A DNA stretch of 64,000 nucleotides from Pedobacter polaris (GTDB taxonomy: Bacteria; Bacteroidota; Bacteroidia; Sphingobacteriales; Sphingobacteriaceae): contig NZ_SWBR01000005.1 in NCBI RefSeq assembly GCF_005116505.1, positions 62,001 through 126,000 on the forward strand, in the 5' to 3' direction. Below, piece after piece: positions 56,582 to 64,000 of this stretch (positions within the stretch are counted from its first letter, which is position 1; every line of letters starts with the position of its first letter). The position numbers and the translations under genes were made by a program. The notes below the pieces were generated by a model. The model was not told the origin of the DNA. It worked only from the letters and a program-made list of their open reading frames with translations, and made no database searches.

Positions 56582-57382
56582 TTATTTACAATGGTTATTA
56601 AATAGTGTTGAAGCTTCTTTATAACCTAATTGTATAGCTTTTTTAATATCTGAACAGCCTTCTTGTTTTAACTTAATTTTAGATAATCCTCTATTATAAT
56701 AAGCTTTTCCATTTTTAGCATCTAAGGCAATTGTTTTCGTGAAATCAAAAATTGAATTTTGATAATCTTCCTTTAAAGCCTTTAACAGTCCCCTGTTAAA
56801 ATAAGCCACTACATTTGTATCATCATTTTTAATAACATTGGTATAATCTAAAATTGCACCATTGTTATCACCCAAAACTCTTTTTGCATGAGCTCTGGCC
56901 AAGTAGGCATCAACGTATTTCGCGTCGATTGTAATTGCCTTGTCTAAATCGCTCATTGCAGCTTTATAATCTTTCATTGCAATATATGCCAAGCTTCTAT
57001 TGTAATAACTGCTTTCATTATCGCTGTCTAGTTTAATTGCACTATTATAGTCGGCAACTGCCCCCTTGTTGTCTTTTAATAGATATTTAATATACGCCAT
57101 AGACGAATAATTATTCGTGCTCTCTGGATTTATTCGGAGTGCTTTAGCATAATCTTCCAGAGCACCACTATAGTTTTTTAATTGTTGCTTGGCTGCTGCC
57201 CTAATTTCATATCCTTCGCTAAAATTGGTATCTATTTTAATTGCAGCAGTAAAATAATTAATCGCACCTGCATAATCTTTAAGGTTATAAAGTTTTAGGC
57301 CTAAATTGTATTCATTTTCTTGAGCGGATGCAGCATTGCTTAATAAAATGATTGTAATGAAAAATGTTAATTTTTTAAGCAT
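56582..57382 (-). CDS. Exported tetratricopeptide-repeat protein
   Basis: From the chosen start, 266 residues with a signal peptide (MLKKLTFFITIILLSNAASAQ). The rest is about seven consecutive 34-residue TPR units, with repeats like AIKLDSDNESSYYNRSLAYIAM and AITIDAKYVDAYLARAHAKR. TPRs mediate protein contacts in the periplasm; the partner is unknown. The start overlaps the rlmH 3' end, suggesting one transcript. An ATG at 57397 would add 5 residues. Confidence 0.85.
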   Translation of the reverse strand: MLKKLTFFITIILLSNAASAQENEYNLGLKLYNLKDYAGAINYFTAAIKIDTNFSEGYEIRAAAKQQLKNYSGALEDYAKALRINPESTNNYSSMAYIKYLLKDNKGAVADYNSAIKLDSDNESSYYNRSLAYIAMKDYKAAMSDLDKAITIDAKYVDAYLARAHAKRVLGDNNGAILDYTNVIKNDDTNVVAYFNRGLLKALKEDYQNSIFDFTKTIALDAKNGKAYYNRGLSKIKLKQEGCSDIKKAIQLGYKEASTLFNNHCK

Positions 57383-57848
57383 GGTGATAAGGTTCATTTT
57401 TTAAAATGGTGAAAGCTCTATATAATTGCTCAACAAAAAATAATCTCACCATTTGATGTGAAAAAGTCATGTCAGAGAGTGAGATGCTTGTGTTTGAACG
57501 TTTGTAAATCGTTTCATCAAATCCGTACGGGCCACCAATTATAAAAACCAAATGCTGTACACTGCCAATCATTTGCTTATTTAAATATTCAGAAAATGAT
57601 ATGGAACTATGTTTTTTGCCTTTTTCATCAAGTAAAACAACAATATCTGTTGGATTGATTTGCTTACTTATAAATTCTGCTTCTTTAGATTTTTGCTGCG
57701 CTTCTGAAAGATTTTTAGTGTTCTTAATATCTGGAATGATTAAAATATTAAAATTGATATAGTGTTTTAATCTCCCTAAGTACTTTTCAATACCTTCAAT
57801 TAGGTATTTGTCTTCTGTTTTGCCTACAGCTATTAATGTAATTCTCAA
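57375..57848 (-). CDS. rlmH: 23S rRNA (pseudouridine-1915-N3)-methyltransferase
   Basis: SPOUT-fold methyltransferase that modifies pseudouridine 1915 in helix 69 of 23S rRNA. The 157 residues start MRITLIAVGKTEDKYL. The SAM-binding knot reads HLVFIIGGPYGFDETIYKR, followed by LSDMTFSHQMVRLFFVEQLYRA and the C-terminal YHHA. Length is the usual ~157. Confidence 0.95.
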   Translation of the reverse strand: MRITLIAVGKTEDKYLIEGIEKYLGRLKHYINFNILIIPDIKNTKNLSEAQQKSKEAEFISKQINPTDIVVLLDEKGKKHSSISFSEYLNKQMIGSVQHLVFIIGGPYGFDETIYKRSNTSISLSDMTFSHQMVRLFFVEQLYRAFTILKNEPYHHA

Positions 57849-58016
57849 ATGATTTGTTTTAAAGTGAATCTAAATTACCTAATTAAGGCTAATGGCCTCA
57901 AATATTTAGCAAGAAAGTTTAACCGTTGAATGAAAAAAATGTCAATCTTTAACTATTGTCTGTTGTTAATATTAAGTTAATAGTAATTTATAACCTTAGT
58001 GAAATTTAATTACCAC

Positions 58017-59354
58017 ATGCTTAATACCGCTGACTTTGGAAGTGATTTTTTATGGGGAGTTGCAACTGCAGCAACTCAAATTGAAGGCGCAGCAAATACC
58101 TATGGAAAAGGGCTTTCCATGTGGGATACTTTTGCGAAAAGAAAGGGTAAAATTAAAAAGTCCCATCATCCTCAAATAGCTTGTGATTTTTACCATAACT
58201 ATAAAAACGATATTTTATTGGTAAAAACTTTAGGCTTTAAAGTTTTTCGGTTTTCAATTGCATGGTCAAGAGTATTGCCATTTGGTAAAGGTCAGGTCAA
58301 TAAAGATGGTATTGCCTTTTATCATAAGGTGATTGATGAATGTTTGCAGCATGGTCTTATTCCGTATGTTACGCTATATCATTGGGATTTGCCTGAAGCA
58401 TTAGCTAAAAATGGTGGTTGGACAGCTTACAGCATCAATGCAGATTTTAATGAATTTGTATTGTTGTGTGCTAAAACTTATGGAGATAAAGTTAAAAACT
58501 GGATTGTAATGAATGAACCTTTTGGTTTTACATCTTTAGGTTATATGCTGGGTATTCATGCCCCCGGAGAAACAGGATTGACAAATTTCTTTTCTGCTGT
58601 ACAGCACGCAACCATTGCCCAAGCAGATGGAGGTAGAATTTTGAGGTCTGAAGTGAAAAATGCGAATATTGGCACTACATTCTCCTGTTCAGAAATTATA
58701 CCGTATACACATAACGAAACAGATTTACTTGCTGCAAAAAGGGTAGATTGTTTAATGAATCGATTGTTTATTGAGCCAACTTTAGGCATGGGTTTCCCCA
58801 CTGCAGATTGGGATGTGCTAGAAAAATTTGCAGTTAGTCATTCTACTTGGCGGCATAAAGAAAGAATGACATTTGATTTCGATTTTATTGGTTTGCAAAA
58901 TTATTTTCCATTGGTTATAAAGTTTAATGCATTTATTCCGGTTATACAGGCCTGGGAAGTTAAAGCAAAAAGTAGAAAAAAGCCACATACCAAAATGGGA
59001 TGGGAGATTAATGCAGATAGTTTTTACAATATTATTAAACAGTTTGCGGCCTATCCAAACGTTAAGGAAATTATAATTACAGAAAATGGGGCGGCTTTTA
59101 ATGATAAATTAGTAAATGGAATAGTTAATGATGATGAACGCATAGCTTATTTTATATTATACTTAACAGCGATGTTAAAAGCAAAAAATGAAGGCGTGAA
59201 TATTACAGGTTACATGGCTTGGACATTGATGGATAATTTTGAATGGGCTGAAGGCTATGAAGCAAGATTTGGATTGGTATACAATGATTTTGAAACACAA
59301 GAAAGAACAATTAAAAAATCTGGATATTGGTGGCAAGAATTTTTAACCAAATAA
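58017..59354 (+). CDS. Family 1 glycoside hydrolase, beta-glucosidase-like
   Basis: Retaining beta-glycosidase of GH1, 445 residues from the ATG at 58017 (a GTG at 57999 would add 6). The acid/base Glu is in VMNEPFGF and the nucleophile Glu in IITENGAAF. The N-terminal signature FLWGVATAATQIEGA and the C-terminal GYMAWTLMDNFEWAEGYEARFGLV bind the sugar. No signal peptide is visible, so it likely cleaves imported or periplasm-derived beta-glucosides. It stands alone. Confidence 0.93.
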   Translation: MLNTADFGSDFLWGVATAATQIEGAANTYGKGLSMWDTFAKRKGKIKKSHHPQIACDFYHNYKNDILLVKTLGFKVFRFSIAWSRVLPFGKGQVNKDGIAFYHKVIDECLQHGLIPYVTLYHWDLPEALAKNGGWTAYSINADFNEFVLLCAKTYGDKVKNWIVMNEPFGFTSLGYMLGIHAPGETGLTNFFSAVQHATIAQADGGRILRSEVKNANIGTTFSCSEIIPYTHNETDLLAAKRVDCLMNRLFIEPTLGMGFPTADWDVLEKFAVSHSTWRHKERMTFDFDFIGLQNYFPLVIKFNAFIPVIQAWEVKAKSRKKPHTKMGWEINADSFYNIIKQFAAYPNVKEIIITENGAAFNDKLVNGIVNDDERIAYFILYLTAMLKAKNEGVNITGYMAWTLMDNFEWAEGYEARFGLVYNDFETQERTIKKSGYWWQEFLTK

Positions 59355-59426
59355 CAAACAGCCTTGTATTTTAAACTTCTTGTAGCGTTTTAAAATCTTT
59401 TGTCGTTATAGCTAAAACTAAATGAC

Positions 59427-59819
59427 ATGAAGCATATTTTATCAAAAGGTTTATTAATCGTTTCGCTGTTCTTTGTGGTTAATGGATGTGAAGAAAAAGA
59501 CTTGTATAATAGAAAACAAGAAGACAAAGAAATAACCGCATTGAAAAAAGAAATTGAAAATATTGCAAATCAACATACTTGCGAAAATGCTGGAGAATGG
59601 AAATTTACAGCAATTGGTTCTAAAGCATGCGGAGGTCCAACTGGATATATTGCTTATGCTGTAAAAATTGATGAAGCAGAATTCCTTGAGAAAGTAGCTC
59701 TTTATACAGAGAAACAAAAGGCTTACAATGTGAAATGGGATGTGGCGTCTGACTGTATGTTTGTCATGCCACCGAAAGGTATTGAATGTGTTGATGGTAA
59801 ACCCAAGTTTGTTTACTAG
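59427..59819 (+). CDS. Hypothetical lipoprotein
   Basis: A 130-residue protein with a lipoprotein signal (VNGC, Cys21) and a helical linker, followed by a small domain with four Cys (HTCENAGEW, SKACGGPTGY, SDCMFVMPP, GIECVDGKP). The Cys pattern suggests disulfide bonds and may reflect an Ecotin/protease-inhibitor-like or unknown fold; I cannot assign it. It lies 9 bases before the first DUF2007 gene. Confidence 0.65.
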   Translation: MKHILSKGLLIVSLFFVVNGCEEKDLYNRKQEDKEITALKKEIENIANQHTCENAGEWKFTAIGSKACGGPTGYIAYAVKIDEAEFLEKVALYTEKQKAYNVKWDVASDCMFVMPPKGIECVDGKPKFVY

Positions 59820-59828
59820 CTTTGTTAA

Positions 59829-60053
59829 ATGGATGATAAAATTATAGTATATACAACATTTCAAGATCCTCTTGAGGCTAATATTGTAATGACTAGATTA
59901 AAAGATGCTGGTTTTAACTGTTTTCTTTCTGGAGAAAGCACTGCCGGACTAAGAACTTTTTTCGACCCATCTATAAGTGGAATACAACTACATGTATTTG
60001 AAAACGAAGCTGATGAAATAAGCAAGTTTTTAGCAGATGATGTAATTTTATAA
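59829..60053 (+). CDS. DUF2007 domain protein
   Basis: A 74-residue single-domain protein: KIIVYTTFQDPLEANIVMTRLKDAGFNCFLSGE (in part) with IQLHVFENEADEISKFL fits DUF2007, sometimes called putative signal-transducing protein, of unknown action. It is the first of two tandem DUF2007 genes and is separated from the next by 2 bases. Confidence 0.82.
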   Translation: MDDKIIVYTTFQDPLEANIVMTRLKDAGFNCFLSGESTAGLRTFFDPSISGIQLHVFENEADEISKFLADDVIL

Positions 60054-60055
60054 AG

Positions 60056-60478
60056 ATGGAAGATAAGATTGTTGTTTACAGTTCATACTACAATCCCATA
60101 GAAGCAAATATTATAAAAAGTAGGTTAGAGGATAGTGATATTCCATGTTTTCTTACGGATGAGCATGTTGCAACTATCCAGCCTATGTATAATCAAGCAA
60201 TAGGGGGTGTAAAACTAAATGTATTTGAAAAAGATATTGAGAGAATAAATATTTTACTAAACGAAGAACAAGATTTTATTGAAGATAATGCTGAAACTAT
60301 TATTGAAGAAGATAAGGTTGAGTGTGAAAAATGCGGTTCTACAAATGTAAGCTTTGGCCAAGCTACTAAGAAAAGATTCAGTTGGTGGGTAACTATTATT
60401 TCTTTATTGTTTTTCATTTATCCGTTTAAGGCAAATAAATGTTACCACTGTTATGAATGTGGTAATGAATTTAAATAA
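60056..60478 (+). CDS. DUF2007 protein with zinc-ribbon and membrane segment
   Basis: A 140-residue protein. Residues 1-70 repeat the DUF2007 domain of the gene before it (VVYSSYYNPIEANIIKSRLEDSDIPCFL). After an acidic linker comes a Cys4 ribbon split by a hydrophobic helix: CEKCGS, then WWVTIISLLFFIYPF, then CYHCYECGNEF. The pair clearly arose by tandem duplication, one copy gaining the metal-binding membrane part. The role is unknown. Confidence 0.8.
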   Translation: MEDKIVVYSSYYNPIEANIIKSRLEDSDIPCFLTDEHVATIQPMYNQAIGGVKLNVFEKDIERINILLNEEQDFIEDNAETIIEEDKVECEKCGSTNVSFGQATKKRFSWWVTIISLLFFIYPFKANKCYHCYECGNEFK

Positions 60479-60481
60479 ATA

Positions 60482-60519
60482 AAAAATCCCATTCTGATTT
60501 TACTCAAAACGGGATTTTT
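60482..60519. terminator. Bidirectional terminator between DUF2007 and aconitase genes
   Basis: AAAAATCCC (60482-60490) pairs with GGGATTTTT (60511-60519) around a 20-base loop, with A/T runs on both sides, between convergent genes. Confidence 0.75.
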
Positions 60520-60568
60520 TATTTAACAAGATACCCAAACTTTGGACATCGGGATATAAACCTCAGAC

Positions 60569-62851
60569 TTATAGTCCTGCTGCTTTTATGGCGGCTTCTC
60601 TTCTAATGATGTTTAATGCACCACCAGCTTTAAACCATTCAATTTGTTGAGCATTGTAACTATGGTTAACAATAATTGTTTCCTTAGTCCCGTCAGAATG
60701 GTGTAAATCCATTTTTAAAGGAACATTCGGTGCAAAAGTGGTTAATCCATGGATATCAATAGTATCATCTTCACGAATTTTATCATAATCATCCTTATCC
60801 GCAAAGGTTAAGCCTAACATACCTTGTTTTTTAAGGTTTGTTTCGTGGATACGAGCAAATGATTTCACCAATACAGCACGTACACCTAAGTGTCGAGGCT
60901 CCATAGCTGCATGTTCACGAGATGAGCCTTCTCCGTAGTTTTCATCGCCAACTACAACAGAACCTATTCCCGCTGCTTTGTATGCACGCTGAGTTGCTGG
61001 TACAGGGCCATATTCGCCAGTCAATTCATTTTTAACATTATCTGTTTTATCGTTAAAATAATTAACGGCACCAATCAACATGTTGTTAGATATATTATCT
61101 AAGTGACCACGGAATTTTAACCAAGGTCCAGCCATTGAAATATGGTCGGTAGTACACTTACCTTTAGCTTTTATTAATAATTTTAAGCGTTTTAAGTCAG
61201 TACCTTCCCAAGGAGTAAATGGGTCTAATAATTGTAAACGATGAGAAGTTGGAGATACTAAAACCTGAACGCCAGAGCCATCTTCAGCTGGTGCTTGGAA
61301 ACCTGCATCTTCTACAGCATAACCATTTACAGGTAATTCATCACCAACTGGCGGATCCAATTTAACCTGTTCACCTTTATCGTTTGTTAATGTGTCAGTT
61401 AATGGATTAAAACCTAAATTTCCGGCAATTGCAATAGCTGCAACTATTTCTGGAGAGGTTACAAAGGCATAAGTGTTTGGATTGCCATCAGCACGTTTAG
61501 CAAAGTTTCTATTAAACGAGTGAACGATTGTGTTTTTCTCAGCTTTTTCTGCGCCTGTTCTATCCCACATGCCAATACATGGCCCGCAAGCATTGGTGAA
61601 AATAGTTGCATTTAAATCTTCGAAAGTTCCTAATAAACCATCACGATCTGCAGTATAACGAACTTGCTCAGAACCTGGGTTAATACCAAACTCAGATTTA
61701 ATACCTAAACCTTTATCAATTGCTTGTTTCGCGATGGAAGCAGCACGAGATAAATCTTCATAAGAGGAGTTGGTACATGAACCAATTAAACCCCATTCAA
61801 CCTTTAATGGCCAACCATTAGCAGCAGCAACTTCTTTCATTTGTGAAATAGGTGTAGCCAAATCTGGTGTGAAAGGACCATTCAAATATGGTTCTAATTC
61901 ATCAAGATTAATTTCAATTAATTGGTCAAAATATCTTTCTGGATTTGCATAAACTTCTGCATCTCCAGTTAAGTGTTCTTTAATTTCATTTGCGGCATCA
62001 GCAACATCAGCACGGTTCGTAGCACGTAAATAACGTTCCATGCTTTCGTCGTAGCCAAAAGTAGATGTAGTTGCACCAATTTCAGCACCCATGTTACAGA
62101 TGGTTCCTTTGCCAGTACAGCTTAAATTTTCTGCACCATCGCCAAAATATTCTACAATTGCACCAGTACCACCTTTTACAGTTAAAATACCAGCCACTTT
62201 TAAGATTACATCTTTAGCCGAAGTCCAGCCATTTAATTTACCAGTTAACTTAACACCAATTAATTTTGGAAATTTAAGCTCCCAAGGTAAACCCGCCATT
62301 ACATCACAAGCATCTGCACCACCAACACCAATGGCAACCATACCTAAACCACCTGCGTTTACAGTATGACTATCAGTACCAATCATCATCCCGCCAGGAA
62401 AAGCATAATTTTCTAATACTACTTGGTGAATAATTCCTGCACCTGGTTTCCAAAAACCAATACCATATTTATTAGAAACTGAAGCAAGGAAATCAAAAAC
62501 TTCCTTACTCTCTGTATTTGCATGAGGTAAATCTATTTCTGCTCCAAGTTTAGCTGTGATTAGGTGATCGCAATGTACAGTAGAAGGTACTGCAACTTGT
62601 GGGCGACCAGCTTGCATAAATTGTAATAACGCCATTTGAGCAGTTGCATCTTGCATAGCAACTCTATCTGGTGCAAAATCTACATAGTCTGTTCCACGGA
62701 TAAATGCTGTTTTTGCATTTCCATCCCAAAGGTGAGTATATAATATTTTCTCTGAAAGTGTTAAAGGTCTGCCAACAACTTTACGAGCCGCATCTACACG
62801 ACTGCTAAAATTTGCATACACCTTTTTGATCATTTCTATATCAAAAGCCAT
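60569..62851 (-). CDS. Aconitate hydratase
   Basis: Isomerises citrate to isocitrate in the TCA cycle with a 4Fe-4S cluster. The 760 residues fit the mitochondrial-type enzyme. Cluster ligands are the Cys in GSCTNSSYEDL and the two in ACGPCIGMW. Other motifs are MIGTDSHTVNAGGLGMVAIGVGG and, in the C-terminal swivel domain, GEGSSREHAAMEPRHLG. It is monocistronic. Confidence 0.95.
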   Translation of the reverse strand: MAFDIEMIKKVYANFSSRVDAARKVVGRPLTLSEKILYTHLWDGNAKTAFIRGTDYVDFAPDRVAMQDATAQMALLQFMQAGRPQVAVPSTVHCDHLITAKLGAEIDLPHANTESKEVFDFLASVSNKYGIGFWKPGAGIIHQVVLENYAFPGGMMIGTDSHTVNAGGLGMVAIGVGGADACDVMAGLPWELKFPKLIGVKLTGKLNGWTSAKDVILKVAGILTVKGGTGAIVEYFGDGAENLSCTGKGTICNMGAEIGATTSTFGYDESMERYLRATNRADVADAANEIKEHLTGDAEVYANPERYFDQLIEINLDELEPYLNGPFTPDLATPISQMKEVAAANGWPLKVEWGLIGSCTNSSYEDLSRAASIAKQAIDKGLGIKSEFGINPGSEQVRYTADRDGLLGTFEDLNATIFTNACGPCIGMWDRTGAEKAEKNTIVHSFNRNFAKRADGNPNTYAFVTSPEIVAAIAIAGNLGFNPLTDTLTNDKGEQVKLDPPVGDELPVNGYAVEDAGFQAPAEDGSGVQVLVSPTSHRLQLLDPFTPWEGTDLKRLKLLIKAKGKCTTDHISMAGPWLKFRGHLDNISNNMLIGAVNYFNDKTDNVKNELTGEYGPVPATQRAYKAAGIGSVVVGDENYGEGSSREHAAMEPRHLGVRAVLVKSFARIHETNLKKQGMLGLTFADKDDYDKIREDDTIDIHGLTTFAPNVPLKMDLHHSDGTKETIIVNHSYNAQQIEWFKAGGALNIIRREAAIKAAGL

Positions 62852-63110
62852 TGATAATATTGGTTTAAAGGTAATCTATTCGTCTAATTGGTAGCGAATT
62901 TACAAAAAAAACAGGCTTAACGCTATCATCTGTATATCATTATATTATTTGGAAGTATTCTAAATAACTTTATTTAAGAATATTAAGGCATAGCATAAAG
63001 TTTTTTGTAAGAAAGTATGTAATTCTGGAAATTTGGAGGCCAACGATTACAAAATATTTTTAATTGTGCTTTAGCCTATGTTCATCTTTTTGTAGTTCTT
63101 CCTTGCTCTT
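62852..63110. other. Non-coding region upstream of aconitase
   Basis: AT-rich gap without a credible gene. A short minus-strand frame beginning in the enhancer-like repeats (MDKSKEELQKDEHR) is open for only 18 codons and may be a gene remnant. Confidence 0.4.
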
Positions 63111-63145
63111 GTCCATTATCGAACAGCTTTGTACATTACCGAACA
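63111..63145. promoter_or_regulatory. Two direct enhancer-like sites, 20 bases apart
   Basis: GTCCATTATCGAACA (63111-63125) and GTACATTACCGAACA (63131-63145) share the near-palindrome TGTnC-N6-GAACA when the preceding T is included. Two copies with a 20-base period suit binding of a dimeric activator or repressor on one face of the DNA. Confidence 0.5.
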
Positions 63146-63208
63146 CTCTAGAGACAATAAATTTATCTAAATAATTAAAAACTAGATAGTTGTGTGCTGG
63201 TTTTATCT

Positions 63209-63223
63209 TGGCATTAACTTGGC
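63209..63223 (+). promoter_or_regulatory. Sigma-54-like -24/-12 promoter
   Basis: TGGCAT-TAACT-TGGC has the invariant GG and GC with correct spacing. It lies about 65-100 bases after the paired enhancer-like sites and points right, into the 3' end of the minus-strand deacetylase gene; no plus-strand gene follows. Confidence 0.45.
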
Positions 63224-63237
63224 TTTTTAAACTCTAA

Positions 63238-63861
63238 TTAAAGTGTGCCAAATTGGTAGCCTTTATCGCTTAAATACTGGATGGTTTTAGGCAAAGCATA
63301 CTTTAAACGATCAAAAGCCTTTAAGCTATCATGAAATACAATGATAGAACCATTTTCAGTATTTTTGATTACGTTTTGAAAACATTTTTCTGGAGAAAGA
63401 TCAATGTCAAAATCTCCGCTTAATACATCCCACATAATAATGTTTAGATTTGGGATTAGAGATTTGAGAATTGAGCTTTGAGATTTTTTTATCCTTCCAA
63501 AAGGTGGACGAAAAAGATTACTTTGCGTAAGTTCTTGACATTTAAGACAATTATTGATGTAGGTGTCGTCTTTAGTTTTCCATCCTTTTAAGTGATTAAA
63601 TGTATGGTTTCCTATTGCATGGCCATCTTTTTTTAATTTTTCAAAAATTTCAGGATGTTTAACAATGTTATCGCCAATGCAGAAGAAAGTAGCTTTAGCG
63701 TCAAAGCTTTTTAAAGTATTTAATACAAAGTCTGTAACATTGGGTATAGGTCCATCGTCAAAGGTTAAATAAACAATTTTTGCTGAGCGTGGCTTATTCC
63801 ATATTAATGCAGAATAATACCATTTAAGTAAAAGGGGAGATTTAACCAAGTACATAACCAA
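63238..63861 (-). CDS. Polysaccharide deacetylase (NodB domain)
   Basis: Carbohydrate esterase family 4 enzyme that removes N-acetyl or O-acetyl groups from glycans, possibly peptidoglycan. The 207 residues show all five NodB motifs: TFDDGP (metal and base Asp), the metal His pair in GNHTFNH, RPPFGR, IMWDVLSGDFD and IIVFHDS. The N-terminal ~20 residues are mildly hydrophobic (YLVKSPLLLKWYYSALIW), perhaps a membrane association. An ATG at 63855 is an alternative start. Confidence 0.9.
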   Translation of the reverse strand: MVMYLVKSPLLLKWYYSALIWNKPRSAKIVYLTFDDGPIPNVTDFVLNTLKSFDAKATFFCIGDNIVKHPEIFEKLKKDGHAIGNHTFNHLKGWKTKDDTYINNCLKCQELTQSNLFRPPFGRIKKSQSSILKSLIPNLNIIMWDVLSGDFDIDLSPEKCFQNVIKNTENGSIIVFHDSLKAFDRLKYALPKTIQYLSDKGYQFGTL

Positions 63862-63937
63862 AAGTAATATTTAGGTTGCACTTACAAAATTTAAAAAACC
63901 AATTAATTGTTTATTTATTATTGCGAAACAAATTTTT

Positions 63938-64000
63938 ATGAAACAAGTTGCCAATTATAGCTTTCTAACTAAGCTTTCTTTTATTTTATCGTTTATTGTT
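63938..64000 (+). CDS. Start of an unidentified protein (partial)
   Basis: An ATG at 63938 opens a frame that runs off the right edge. The 21 residues (MKQVANYSFLTKLSFILSFIV) look like a signal or membrane anchor. It is divergent from the deacetylase gene. No further call is possible. Confidence 0.5.
   Translation, partial: MKQVANYSFLTKLSFILSFIV

Overview
This window is a stretch of an AT-rich Bacteroidota chromosome, most likely a Sphingobacteriaceae relative (Pedobacter-like). Three things point there. Promoters fit the Bacteroidota pattern TTTG-N19-TAnnTTTG. Most genes lack Shine-Dalgarno sequences. Several families are typical of the phylum (Porin_10, DUF5606, SulP plus carbonic anhydrase, a fungal-like TyrA, a Tat-lipoprotein/GMC pair). 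No rRNA, tRNA, CRISPR array, transposase or prophage gene was recognised.

Layout. 1-6.5 kb: end of an unknown gene, a PAS-type histidine kinase with a LuxR-type response regulator, a VF530-family protein, a ThuA-like protein, a small cationic secreted peptide, an MmcQ/YjbR protein, a DUF4139 exported protein and an RDD membrane protein. 7.0-10.6 kb: the str operon rpsL-rpsG-fusA-rpsJ, closed by a terminator. 10.7-14.1 kb: four unrelated genes (coiled-coil membrane protein, tyrA, TSUP transporter, DUF1634) that separate rpsJ from the rest of the S10 operon. 14.2-29.5 kb: the S10-spc-alpha block from rplC to rplQ, with secY, map, infA, rpmJ and rpoA. 29.5-45 kb: metabolic and housekeeping genes, mostly on the minus strand apart from a plus-strand methyltransferase and dnaK (FAD dehydrogenase pair, sugar kinase/nucleotidyltransferase pair, HerA-like ATPase, a frameshifted CAT-like gene, HAD phosphatase, M42 peptidase, GNAT, acyl-CoA carboxylase beta subunit). 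45-64 kb: SulP transporter plus carbonic anhydrase, pruA, lpxK-pnp-porin, cyclophilin, DUF5606, rlmH/TPR, beta-glucosidase, two DUF2007 proteins, aconitase and a polysaccharide deacetylase.

The most striking signals are regulatory. A structured leader between an internal promoter and rpsH reproduces the ribosomal protein S8 binding core of 16S rRNA helix 21, suggesting S8 autoregulation. Many other r-protein transcription units also start with hairpin leaders, and their promoters share a C-rich discriminator. A sigma-54-like site with an upstream palindrome precedes dnaK. A second sigma-54-like promoter with two enhancer-like sites near 63.1-63.2 kb points at the 3' end of an opposing gene, so it has no obvious target. 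At least five degenerate copies of an apparently undescribed intergenic repeat, and several copies of a second palindromic repeat (GATTACACCGATT type), lie between genes, including inside the str operon.
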